Positions 18,514 to 29,204 of a stretch of 64,000 nucleotides of DNA are shown here, one piece after another. The notes under the pieces were generated by a model. It did no database searches, had not been told where the DNA came from, and was given only the letters and a program-made list of their open reading frames with translations. Position numbers and translations under genes: made by a program. Position 1 is the first letter of the stretch, and the number at the start of each line of letters is the position of its first letter. This stretch comes from Lysobacter dokdonensis DS-58. GTDB taxonomy: Bacteria > Pseudomonadota > Gammaproteobacteria > Xanthomonadales > Xanthomonadaceae. The DNA lies in contig NZ_JRKJ01000023.1 of assembly GCF_000770795.1 (NCBI RefSeq), positions 124,001-188,000 on the forward strand, in the 5' to 3' direction.

Positions 18514-20411
18514 CGCGCGGGCGTGGGCACGGACGTGGCGGCCGCGGCGACCGGCACCTGCGTCGTCGGCTTCGCTTCGGGCTGCTTGCCGAGCAGGTAC
18601 GCGTCGAAGATCTTGCGCGCGATGGGGCCGGCGGTGCTCGCGCCGAAGCCGCCGTGTTCGACGGCCACGGCGACCGCGATCGTCGGGTTGTCCGCGGGCG
18701 CATAGCCGACGAACAACGCCTGGTGGCGCAGGTGGAACGGCAACTGGTGCGGGTCGACGCTCGCGCCGCCGCGCCGGCTGATCTTCTGCGCGGTGCCCGT
18801 CTTGCCCGCCATGAGATACGGCGCGCCGCGCACGAGGCTGAAGCCCGTGCCGCCCGGCTGCATCGTCATCATCATCCCTTCCTGCACCGCGCGCAGGTTG
18901 TTCGGGTTGTCGGTGATGCGCGGCGCTTCGGGCTGCGGGATCGGCAGCCACGGTGTGTCGTAGCCGTCGCGGCGCGATGCGGCCAGGTGCGGACGCACCA
19001 GCCGCCCGCCATTCGCGATCGCGGCCACGCCGCGCGCGAGCTGCAGCGTCGTCGCCACCCAGTAGCCCTGCCCGATGCCTGCGATCACCGTTTCGCCGGG
19101 ATACCAGCGTTCCTTCGACCGCGATGCCTTCCATTCCTGCGAAGGCACGATGCCGCCGTTCTCGCCGGACAGGTCGATGCCCGACGGCGCGCCGAAGCCG
19201 TACTTGTGCATGTAACCGGAGAACCGGTCGATGCCCATGTCGTAGGCGAGCTTGTAGTAGTAGAAGTTCACCGACGCGGCGATGGACTTGCGCAGGTCGG
19301 TCCAACCCGCGCCGCCGTGCGCGTCGCGATAGCCGCGGCGCTGGCCGGGAATGTGGAATTCGCCGGTGGAGAACACCGCGTCTTCCGGGCGGCGCAATCC
19401 GCTGTCGAGGCCCGCGAGCGCGATCAGCGGCTTCACCGTCGAACCGGGCGGCCCGCCGCCGAGCACGTTGCGGTTGAACAACGGGCGCGACGGGTCGTCC
19501 ATCAACGCCTTGTAGTCGGTGTGCGAGATGCCGTTGACGAACAGGTTGGGGTCGTACGAGGGCAGGCTCACCATCGCGAGGATTTCGCCGGTGCGCGGGT
19601 CGATCGCGACCGCCGAGCCATCGTGGTCTTCGAACGCGGCGACCATCGCCTTCTGCAGATCGAGGTCGATCGACAGCTTGAGATCCGCGCCCGGCACCGC
19701 GGGCACCTGGCCGAGGCGCCGCAGCGCGCGGCCTTCGACGTTGGTCTCGATCTTCTCGTAGCCGACCTTGCCGCGCAGCGCTTCTTCGTAATAGCGCTCC
19801 AGGCCCGTCTTGCCGGTGTGCGTCAGCGCGGCGTCCACCTCGCCCATCTTCGCCAGGTCCGCCTGGTCGATGCGGCCGACGTACCCGATGATGTGCGCAA
19901 GCTCGGGGCCGTACAGATAGTGGCGATTGAGGTATGGCACGAGCTCGACGCCGGGGAAGCGCCAGCGGTCGACGGCGAAGCGCGCGGCTTCTTCTTCGCC
20001 CACGCGCATCTTCAGCGTGATCGGTCGCCAGCCGTGGCGGGCCTTGCGTTCGACCTCGAAGCGTTCGATGTCTTCCGGATCGAGCGCGACGATGCGCGAG
20101 AGGTTGGCGACGAGTTCCTTCGTGTCGCCCGCTTCGTCGGGCACGACGTCGAGCCGGAACGCGGGCACGTTCTCGGCGAGTACGCGGCCCTTGCGATCGA
20201 GGATCAGCCCGCGGCCGGGCACCACGGGGCGCGGCTTGATGCGGTTGGCTTCCGAGCGCGTCGCGTACTCGTCGTGTTCGAGGACCTGCAGGCGGAAGTA
20301 CCAGCCGCCGAGGCCGAGCAGCGCGAGCGTCACCGCCCCGAACGCGATCAGCGCGCGGTTGCGGAACTGCATCGCCTCGGCGAATGCGTTCTTCAGCTGG
20401 CGGCGGCGCAT
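18510..20411 (-). CDS. mrdA: Penicillin-binding protein 2 (DD-transpeptidase)
   Basis: 633-residue class B PBP of the elongasome. A single N-terminal membrane helix (about 17-38) precedes the pedestal domain. The transpeptidase domain has Ser324-T-V-Lys327 (GSTVKPL), an S-x-N motif in SVNFYYYKLAYDMG, and KTGTAQK. The C-terminus is Ala/Pro-rich. It works with RodA, MreC and MreD and lies between mreD and rodA. Confidence 0.97.
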   Translation of the reverse strand: MRRRQLKNAFAEAMQFRNRALIAFGAVTLALLGLGGWYFRLQVLEHDEYATRSEANRIKPRPVVPGRGLILDRKGRVLAENVPAFRLDVVPDEAGDTKELVANLSRIVALDPEDIERFEVERKARHGWRPITLKMRVGEEEAARFAVDRWRFPGVELVPYLNRHYLYGPELAHIIGYVGRIDQADLAKMGEVDAALTHTGKTGLERYYEEALRGKVGYEKIETNVEGRALRRLGQVPAVPGADLKLSIDLDLQKAMVAAFEDHDGSAVAIDPRTGEILAMVSLPSYDPNLFVNGISHTDYKALMDDPSRPLFNRNVLGGGPPGSTVKPLIALAGLDSGLRRPEDAVFSTGEFHIPGQRRGYRDAHGGAGWTDLRKSIAASVNFYYYKLAYDMGIDRFSGYMHKYGFGAPSGIDLSGENGGIVPSQEWKASRSKERWYPGETVIAGIGQGYWVATTLQLARGVAAIANGGRLVRPHLAASRRDGYDTPWLPIPQPEAPRITDNPNNLRAVQEGMMMTMQPGGTGFSLVRGAPYLMAGKTGTAQKISRRGGASVDPHQLPFHLRHQALFVGYAPADNPTIAVAVAVEHGGFGASTAGPIARKIFDAYLLGKQPEAKPTTQVPVAAAATSVPTPAR

Positions 20412-20421
20412 GCGATGGCCT

Positions 20422-20907
20422 TCAGCGGTTGCGCCACGCCCGCAGGCGCAGCGTGTCGAACAACAGGAACAGCGGCGCCCACAGCACCATGCCGATGGCC
20501 GGCGCCACCCACGACAGCAGCGGCACGGCCGGTTCGCCCAGGGCGAAGTGGAGCGCGGCGGTCACGATGCGATCGTTGAGCAACAGCGCGCCGATCGCCA
20601 GTGCCTGTTGCGACAGCGGGAAGAAGCGCAAACGCGCGCGGAAGCGTTGCAGGATGAACGCGAGGATGGTCAGGCGCAGCGCCTGTTCACCGAGCAGGTT
20701 GCCGAAGCACAGGTCGGCGATCAGGCCGACGATGAAGGCGAAGCCGAGCCCTGCGCGATCGGGTTCTTCGAGCACCCAGTACGCCACCGCGAGCGCGAGC
20801 CAGTACGGCCGCAGCGGCGCGATCGCCGGCGGCAGCGGCAGCAGGCCGAGCAGGAGCGCGACGACGATGCTGACGGGCAGGACCCAGGCGGCGCGTTCGC
20901 GGCTCAT
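20422..20907 (-). CDS. mreD: Rod shape-determining protein MreD
   Basis: 161-residue integral membrane protein with about five hydrophobic segments, including WVLPVSIVVALLLGLLPLPP, and the family-typical GLIADLCFGNLLGEQALRL. It is part of the MreBCD complex that guides lateral wall synthesis. ATG 20907 overlaps the mreC stop (ATGA); mrdA follows after ten bases. Confidence 0.93.
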   Translation of the reverse strand: MSRERAAWVLPVSIVVALLLGLLPLPPAIAPLRPYWLALAVAYWVLEEPDRAGLGFAFIVGLIADLCFGNLLGEQALRLTILAFILQRFRARLRFFPLSQQALAIGALLLNDRIVTAALHFALGEPAVPLLSWVAPAIGMVLWAPLFLLFDTLRLRAWRNR

Positions 20908-21905
20908 GGCTGGCGTGCTCGCGTCGACGGCGGGGCGGGTTGCGTGGCGGCCGCGGGTGCGCGCGCCTGCGTTCCCGCCTTCGCGGGAACGACGACGGAC
21001 GCCGGGTTGGCGATCGTCGATGCACTCGGCGCCGAAGTCACCGTCGCGGGGCCGATCACCGGGCGTTCGGGGGCGCTGCGCAGCAGCAGAACGTCTCGGC
21101 CGCGGTCGAGTTGCGCGGCGGGCGTGACGTCGCCGACGAGGAACGCGCGGCTGTCGTCGGGCCGCAGCGCGGAGATCGTGCCGACAGGGAAGCCCGCGGG
21201 GAACCGCTTGCCGAGGCCCGAAGTGACGACGACATCGCCGACCTTCACGTCGCTCGACAAGGGGATGCTCGCCAGCGCGAGGCGATCACTGCGCCCCGTG
21301 CCGTAGGCGACCAGGCGCACGCCGTTGCGCATGACCGCGACGGGCACCGCGTGGTCCGGATCGGTGAGCAGCAATGCGGTGGAATGCATCGGCGTGGTGG
21401 CGATGACCTGGCCGACGACGCCGCCGGCATCGATGACGACCTGGCCGACGCGCACGCCGTCGCTGCTGCCGGCATCGAGCACGAGGCGCTGGCGCGTGGG
21501 ATCCAGGTCGATGTCGAGCACGGGCGCGAGTTGCACCTGCAACCCGCCGCGCTGCACGACGCCGAGCATGCGGCGCAGGCGGTCGTTGTCGGCGGCGGCT
21601 GCCTGCAGGCGCGCCATGCGCGCACTGTCGACGAGCATCTGGTTGCGCAGGCGGCGGTTCTCGGCGATCAGCGAGGTGCGCGTGCCCGCGTCGTCGCTGA
21701 TCGAATCGATCACCGCGCCGGGCCATCCGGCCACGGCCCAAAGCGGCTGCACGAAAGCTTGCGCTTGCCCCCGCGCCTGCGAGAGCCAGCCGCCGCGATG
21801 GTCGAGCAGGATCAGCGCGAACGCGGCGGCCAGGTACGCCAGCAGCCGGAGCGTGCCGGCGATATCGCCGGGGCGGGCAGCTGCGGGACCGGCGTAGGAC
21901 GGCAC
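20904..21905 (-). CDS. mreC: Rod shape-determining protein MreC with a repeat-derived C-terminal tail
   Basis: 333 residues from GTG 21905, the only upstream start in frame. One N-terminal membrane helix (LLAYLAAAFALILL), a coiled coil (about 80-115, SLIAENRRLRNQM), then the periplasmic MreC beta domains (about 118-265). The final 60 residues are a low-complexity Ala/Pro tail. Within it, VVPAKAGTQ is encoded by a palindromic repeat (20971-20990), so the tail appears to have been extended by repeat insertion without loss of the conserved core. It forms an operon with mreB and mreD. Confidence 0.94.
   Translation of the reverse strand: MPSYAGPAAARPGDIAGTLRLLAYLAAAFALILLDHRGGWLSQARGQAQAFVQPLWAVAGWPGAVIDSISDDAGTRTSLIAENRRLRNQMLVDSARMARLQAAAADNDRLRRMLGVVQRGGLQVQLAPVLDIDLDPTRQRLVLDAGSSDGVRVGQVVIDAGGVVGQVIATTPMHSTALLLTDPDHAVPVAVMRNGVRLVAYGTGRSDRLALASIPLSSDVKVGDVVVTSGLGKRFPAGFPVGTISALRPDDSRAFLVGDVTPAAQLDRGRDVLLLRSAPERPVIGPATVTSAPSASTIANPASVVVPAKAGTQARAPAAATQPAPPSTRARQP
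20971..20990. repeat. Short palindromic dispersed repeat inside mreC
   Basis: GTTCCCGC (20971-20978), loop CTTC, GCGGGAAC (20983-20990). In the mreC frame this and its flanks read VVPAKAGTQ, a peptide I recognise from translated copies of a dispersed intergenic palindrome in many proteobacteria. It lies in the non-conserved tail. Confidence 0.7.
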
Positions 21906-21947
21906 GAGGGCGGCGAGGATGGAGGCCTGGCGGAGGTGTGGGCTCGC

Positions 21948-24636
<2,689 letters not shown>

Positions 24637-24711
24637 GGTCGCCTCCGCTCCGGTCGGGAGAATCGAGCTTAATCCCGTCGCGCTAACCCCGCGTGATCGC
24701 CCGTCGGGGCG

Positions 24712-25440
24712 TCAACGCCACGCGGGCAATTTGTCCTTGTCGGCGCCACCGGTTTCGAACACCGCCGTGCGCGTGCCGCCGGCCTTCACGGGGAACTCGA
24801 TGGCCATCGCCGTCTTCGCCTGCTGCGCCATGCGCCACAGCGCGCGGTGGTCGGTGATGAACATCGCGATGGCCTCGTCGGTCTTCGGGCGCGAGGCCGC
24901 CATCGATTTCGGCTTGCCGTCGTCGAGGGTCACCTTCACCTTGCAGCCCGAATAGCAGTCGAAGTCGCCCTTCTCCAGGACGAGGTACGCGCTCTTCCCC
25001 CATTCGGGATGGTCGCGGAAGATCAGGCGCACGGGGCGCTTGCCGCCGCCGGTGTCGACCGGGTCCTTCGAGTAGATCGCCGCGGAAATCTGCGTGCCGC
25101 CCTTCGCCGGCTGCGTTTGATACGCCCACAGCGCGATGCGTCGGCGCTGGTTCTCTTCGTCGCGGATGTGCGAACGCGCTTGCTCCAGTTTCGGCGCGAT
25201 GCGCTTGGCCGCGGCCGAATCCGGATAATCCATCTGCAGCGAATCGCCGTAGCCGCGCGCGAGTTTCCAGTCGCTGCGCGCGTACGCGTCGTCGAATTCC
25301 TTTTCCTTCGCGTCGGCGATTTGTTGGACGCGCGCGGTTTCGGCCGCGGCGGCCTTCGCGGCGGCCTGCGGATCTTCTTTCGGCCCGCACGCGGACAACG
25401 CCAACGCCGCGGCGAGGGAGCAGGCAATGCGCGTGTTCAT
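24712..25440 (-). CDS. Predicted lipoprotein of unknown function
   Basis: 242 residues from ATG 25440; lipobox LSAC with Cys19. A coiled-coil-prone, charged stretch (about 27-105) rich in Ala, Lys and Glu precedes a beta-rich C-terminal half with two Cys close together (FDCYSGCKVKV), probably a disulfide. I recognise no family with confidence. The start overlaps the upstream hydrolase stop (ATGA), so the two are likely co-translated. Location at outer or inner membrane is predicted from the lipobox only. Confidence 0.75.
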   Translation of the reverse strand: MNTRIACSLAAALALSACGPKEDPQAAAKAAAAETARVQQIADAKEKEFDDAYARSDWKLARGYGDSLQMDYPDSAAAKRIAPKLEQARSHIRDEENQRRRIALWAYQTQPAKGGTQISAAIYSKDPVDTGGGKRPVRLIFRDHPEWGKSAYLVLEKGDFDCYSGCKVKVTLDDGKPKSMAASRPKTDEAIAMFITDHRALWRMAQQAKTAMAIEFPVKAGGTRTAVFETGGADKDKLPAWR

Positions 25441-26408
25441 CGGGGCCGTCCTGTCTGGATGAGTTGGTCGATGGCGGCGGCCACGTCTTCGGGCCGCTCC
25501 ATGATGGACATGTGGCCGCAGTCGTCGAGCAACACCGACATCGCCTGCGGGATGCGTTCGGCGTAGAGGCCGAGCGCGCTGGGATCGACCACCGCGTCCT
25601 GCCGGCACCAGAGCAGCAGCGCCGGCTGGTCGATGCGTGCGGCTTCGAGACCAGGCAGGAAGCGTTCGTCGCCCCGGCCGATCGCATCGAGCACTTGCTG
25701 CTCGAACGCCGCATCGTGCGTACGCCGCGCGATGTATGCCTTGTCGGCCGGCCACGGCATCCAGGGCCTCGCGTCTTCGCGATGGAACACGGTGGCCATG
25801 AAGCGGTCGAGGCTCGCACGGTCGTGCACCGCATAGGGATTGCGCCCGGCGACGACCTCCTTGCCGAACGCGTTGTCGTGGAAGCGCACGCCCGCCGCGT
25901 CGATCAACGCGACGCGCGAAACCAGTTCCGGGTGTTCCGCGGCGACGAGCGCCGCGATGCCGCCGCCCATCGAATGCCCGACGAGCACCACGGGCCGCTT
26001 CGGCGAGACGTTGCGGATGAACGCGGCCAGCCGTTCGCTCTGCGCGAGGTAACCGTAGCTCTCGCGCGGCAGGCGCTGGCTCTCGCCCCACCCCGGCAGG
26101 TCGGGAATCACCAGGCGATATTTGCCGCCGAACGACAGCGCGACCTTGTAGAAGTTTTCCTTGCTCCCCGCCAGGCCGTGCACCAGCACGATCGTCGGGG
26201 CGTCGGCCGTCTTCGCGTCGCGATACGCATACACCCAGCGATGGCCGGCGACCTCGCGCACGTCCTTCGACAACTTCGCCTCGTGCCGCTGTCGCGCGAA
26301 CTCCGTGCGCAGCAGTGCGTCGGGTTCGACGATCACGTACGCGCAGAACGCAAGCAACGCGGCCGCCACGAGGGCGGCCGCGAGGGCGACTTGTTTGCGT
26401 CGCGTCAT
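25437..26408 (-). CDS. Membrane-anchored alpha/beta hydrolase (lipase/esterase-like)
   Basis: 323 residues. The N-terminal hydrophobic segment (about 6-27) is likely an uncleaved anchor placing the enzyme in the periplasm. Alpha/beta-hydrolase signatures: oxyanion HG in LVHGLAGSKENF, nucleophile Ser146 (GHSMGGG), probable acid Asp271 or Asp275 (WCRQDAVVDP) and His299 (DDCGHMSIMERP). It lies three bases after the M1 aminopeptidase gene and overlaps the lipoprotein gene. Substrate unknown; an ester or lipid is most likely. Confidence 0.88.
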   Translation of the reverse strand: MTRRKQVALAAALVAAALLAFCAYVIVEPDALLRTEFARQRHEAKLSKDVREVAGHRWVYAYRDAKTADAPTIVLVHGLAGSKENFYKVALSFGGKYRLVIPDLPGWGESQRLPRESYGYLAQSERLAAFIRNVSPKRPVVLVGHSMGGGIAALVAAEHPELVSRVALIDAAGVRFHDNAFGKEVVAGRNPYAVHDRASLDRFMATVFHREDARPWMPWPADKAYIARRTHDAAFEQQVLDAIGRGDERFLPGLEAARIDQPALLLWCRQDAVVDPSALGLYAERIPQAMSVLLDDCGHMSIMERPEDVAAAIDQLIQTGRPR

Positions 26409-26411
26409 GCC

Positions 26412-28352
26412 TTACTTCGACTTCGCGCCGTCGATGGCCGCCTGCACCGAGCCCGTCGTGATCGGGTGGTAGCCGGGCTTGGCCTTCGCGAAGGTCTCCT
26501 CGGCGAGCTTCAGGCCTTCGGGCGTTTTCACCAGTTCGTTGTACGTCGGCATGATCAGCTTGCGGCGGCCGATCTTCTGCAGGAACGCGGAAATCGCCGC
26601 GTTCGCCTGCGTGTAGCCGCTGCGCACCGCGAGCGGATACCAGCGCTGCGCGATCTCGCCGTTGGGCGTGCCGGTGAACTTGTACGCCGCGTCGAGGGCT
26701 TCCATCTGCTTGGTGTTGAGCGTGGTCGGCATGCCTTCGATGAAGTGCACCCATTCCTGTGTCGTCCACTTGGCGGTCATGTCGCCGGCGGGCAACGTGC
26801 CGTCCTCGAGCCAGGCCTTGCGCGCGGTGTCGATGGCCGTGAAGCGCGGCGAGACGATCTGCGGCGCGGTGGCCGGAACGCCCGGTTCGTACAGCCACTG
26901 GTCGAACTCGGCCTGCGTCACCTTGCCCGGGTATTTCTCGAGCAGGTTGGTCTTCGCGTAGTCGGCGAACTGCTGCGAGGAGATCGACTGGAACGCGAAG
27001 TGGTCGAAGTAACCGCGCAGGAACGCATCGAAGTCCGCGCGGCCGAAGCGCTGTTCCAGGAACTGCATGAACCACGCGCCCTTGGTGTAGACGGTCGAGC
27101 TGAGGTTGTCGTCCGGATCCTTCAGTTCGCCCGGCTTGCCGGCGAGTTTCTGCAGCGGCTTGTTCGCGTCGGTGTACTCGGCCTTCAGCTCGTTGCGGTT
27201 GATCACCAGCTCCATGTCGGAGCGGTCCTTGCCGTACAGCGACTCGATGATGCGGTTCTCGACGTAGCTGGTCACGCCTTCGTTGAGCCAGGCGTCCTTC
27301 GCGGTGGAGAAGGTCACCAGGTTGCCCGACCAGCTGTGCGCGAGTTCATGCGCGACCAGCGAGACGAGCGACTTGTCGCCAACGATGACCGTGGGCGTGG
27401 CGAAGGTCAGGCGCGGATTTTCCATGCCGCCGTACGGGAACGACGGAGGCAGCACGAGGATGTCGTAGCGATCCCAGCGATACGGGCCGTACAGATGTTC
27501 CGCGGTATCGATCATCTTGCCGGTGTCGGCGAATTCGGTCGCCGCCGGCTTCACCGTCGAGGGTTCGGCCCACACGCCGGCCTTGTCGGTGATCGGCTGG
27601 AAGACCAGGTCGCCGGCCGCGATCGCGAGCAGGTACGACGGGATCTTCTGCGGCATCTTGAAGCTGTAGTCGCCGTCGCGCGCAGCCTTCGGGTCGTTGT
27701 CGGCGCTCATCAGCACCATCGCGTCCTTCGGTGCGGTCACGTGCGCGGTGTATGAGAAACGCACGATCGGCGTGTCCTGCAACGGCACCCACGAGCGCGC
27801 GTGGATCTGCTGCGACTGGCTGAACATGAAGGGCTGCCGCTTGCCCGAGGTCATCGACGGTTCGAGCCACTGCAGGCCCGAGGCATTCGGCGAGGTCGCG
27901 TACGTCACGCGGACCTGCTTCGGGCGCTCGGGCGTTTCGATGGTCAGCTTCGTGCCGAGCACCTTGTCGGCCGTGCCGTCCAGGCGATATTCGACGGGCG
28001 CCCACTGGCCGTTCGCACCGAGGGCCTCGGCCTTCGAGATCGTCAGGTCGCGCGTGTCGAGCACGAGTTGCGTGGCGTTGGCATCGAGCCAGTCGAGCGA
28101 GTACGTCGCCGTGCCGGAGATCGTCTTCTTCGCGAAGTCGATCGCCAGGTCGAGCGCCAGGTCGGTCGTGCGCACCTTGTCGGGCTGCGCGTAGGAGTGT
28201 TCATCGGTCACGGCGGCGGCCTGCGTGGCGGGGGCGGCGGCGGCGGTGGAAGCGGCGGCGGGCGCGGTGGCCGGCGCGGCCGTTTCGTTCTTCGCGCAGG
28301 CCGACAGCGCGAGCGCGGCGGCCAGGGACAGCATCAGCGGGGTGTGGCGCAT
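26412..28352 (-). CDS. M1-family aminopeptidase, lipoprotein (leukotriene A4 hydrolase-like)
   Basis: 646 residues, ATG 28352, lipobox LSAC (Cys19) and an Ala/Thr-rich linker, so it is an envelope-anchored exopeptidase. The M1 core has GGMEN (about 308-312) and zinc motif HELAH at 335-339, with third ligand Glu358 in NEG. The region from about 440 resembles the LTA4-hydrolase C-terminal helical domain. It removes N-terminal residues from peptides. It is the first gene of a three-gene unit with the hydrolase and the lipoprotein, and fits the window's wealth of secreted peptidases. Confidence 0.93.
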   Translation of the reverse strand: MRHTPLMLSLAAALALSACAKNETAAPATAPAAASTAAAAPATQAAAVTDEHSYAQPDKVRTTDLALDLAIDFAKKTISGTATYSLDWLDANATQLVLDTRDLTISKAEALGANGQWAPVEYRLDGTADKVLGTKLTIETPERPKQVRVTYATSPNASGLQWLEPSMTSGKRQPFMFSQSQQIHARSWVPLQDTPIVRFSYTAHVTAPKDAMVLMSADNDPKAARDGDYSFKMPQKIPSYLLAIAAGDLVFQPITDKAGVWAEPSTVKPAATEFADTGKMIDTAEHLYGPYRWDRYDILVLPPSFPYGGMENPRLTFATPTVIVGDKSLVSLVAHELAHSWSGNLVTFSTAKDAWLNEGVTSYVENRIIESLYGKDRSDMELVINRNELKAEYTDANKPLQKLAGKPGELKDPDDNLSSTVYTKGAWFMQFLEQRFGRADFDAFLRGYFDHFAFQSISSQQFADYAKTNLLEKYPGKVTQAEFDQWLYEPGVPATAPQIVSPRFTAIDTARKAWLEDGTLPAGDMTAKWTTQEWVHFIEGMPTTLNTKQMEALDAAYKFTGTPNGEIAQRWYPLAVRSGYTQANAAISAFLQKIGRRKLIMPTYNELVKTPEGLKLAEETFAKAKPGYHPITTGSVQAAIDGAKSK

Positions 28353-28436
28353 GGGGTTGGCGATCTCCGGAACGCAGTTGGGGCGCAAGGCGGCCGATAT
28401 TAGCCGTGGCGGCGCCCGGGCGCGCAATGGTTCCGC

Positions 28437-28469
28437 AAAACGCGCGAAGCCCGGCAAGTGCCAGGCTTC
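28437..28469 (-). terminator. Hairpin after the Ax21-family gene
   Basis: Arms 28446-28455 and 28460-28469 pair over ten bases with one G.T wobble around a 4-base loop. On the minus strand a short GCGCGTTTT follows (T-run at 28437-28440). It lies 20 bases past the Ax21 gene stop, a reasonable weak intrinsic terminator within the 137-base gap before the M1 gene. Confidence 0.6.
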
Positions 28470-28489
28470 GTGGGCGGGATCGGGCCGGG

Positions 28490-29044
28490 TTACCAGCTGA
28501 AGCGCGGGCCGACGAACCACTGGGTGTCGCCGCTGATCAATTTCACGTCGCCGGCCAGGCCGAAGTGCTTGCCGAACTTGGCCTGCGCGCCGAGGCGGCC
28601 GTAGAACTCGCCGTTGCCCGCATCGACGTCGCCGTAGCCGGCCAGCGCCCAGGTCTCGAAATGCGCACCCATCGCGGCGCGCACGCCGGCCTCGGCGGAG
28701 ACCCCGTCGTATTCCTTCGTCTGCGCGGTATCGACCGAATTCCACGCCAGGCGCGCGACGAGATCGACGTTGTCTTTCACCGAATGGTGGAATCCCGCCC
28801 CCACCGACCACTGGCGCAGGTCCACGCCGTTGAAGCGGTCGGAGTTCTGGTCGACGTAACTGCCGAAGAGGTTGAAGCGCTCGTCGATGGAGACCGAACC
28901 GGTGATGCCGTAGCCGCTGGCATCGTCGCGCGAATCGGACTTCACGTAGCCGGCTTCGACGTAATCGTAGGACAGGACGTCCGTCGCGCTCGCGGTGAAC
29001 GGGGCGGCGGCGAGCAGGACGAGGGCGAACAGGGAGCAACGCAT
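28490..29044 (-). CDS. Ax21-family outer-membrane protein
   Basis: 184 residues from ATG 29044. Signal peptide about 1-20 (FTASATD). The mature protein has alternating amphipathic strands (SYDYVEAGYVKSD, ISGDTQWFVGPRFSW) and ends in a C-terminal aromatic, as beta-barrels do. The opening and strand pattern match the Ax21 family described in Xanthomonas, Stenotrophomonas and Lysobacter. The family's early reputation as a quorum signal was withdrawn; an outer-membrane porin-like role is safer. It is divergent from the DUF5916-type gene. Confidence 0.82.
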   Translation of the reverse strand: MRCSLFALVLLAAAPFTASATDVLSYDYVEAGYVKSDSRDDASGYGITGSVSIDERFNLFGSYVDQNSDRFNGVDLRQWSVGAGFHHSVKDNVDLVARLAWNSVDTAQTKEYDGVSAEAGVRAAMGAHFETWALAGYGDVDAGNGEFYGRLGAQAKFGKHFGLAGDVKLISGDTQWFVGPRFSW

Positions 29045-29204
29045 CAGGAAAACCTCAGGGTGGATGTGGGCGCGATGCTGCGCGCCGCGGCGCATGCGAA
29101 AAATCGGCCTTTGGTGAGGCCGGGTGCCGAACCGGACGCAATGTGTCCCTGCCCCGACTTCCGGCACGGTCGCCGCGCCGCGCGAATCGCCATGCTCCGC
29201 GCCC

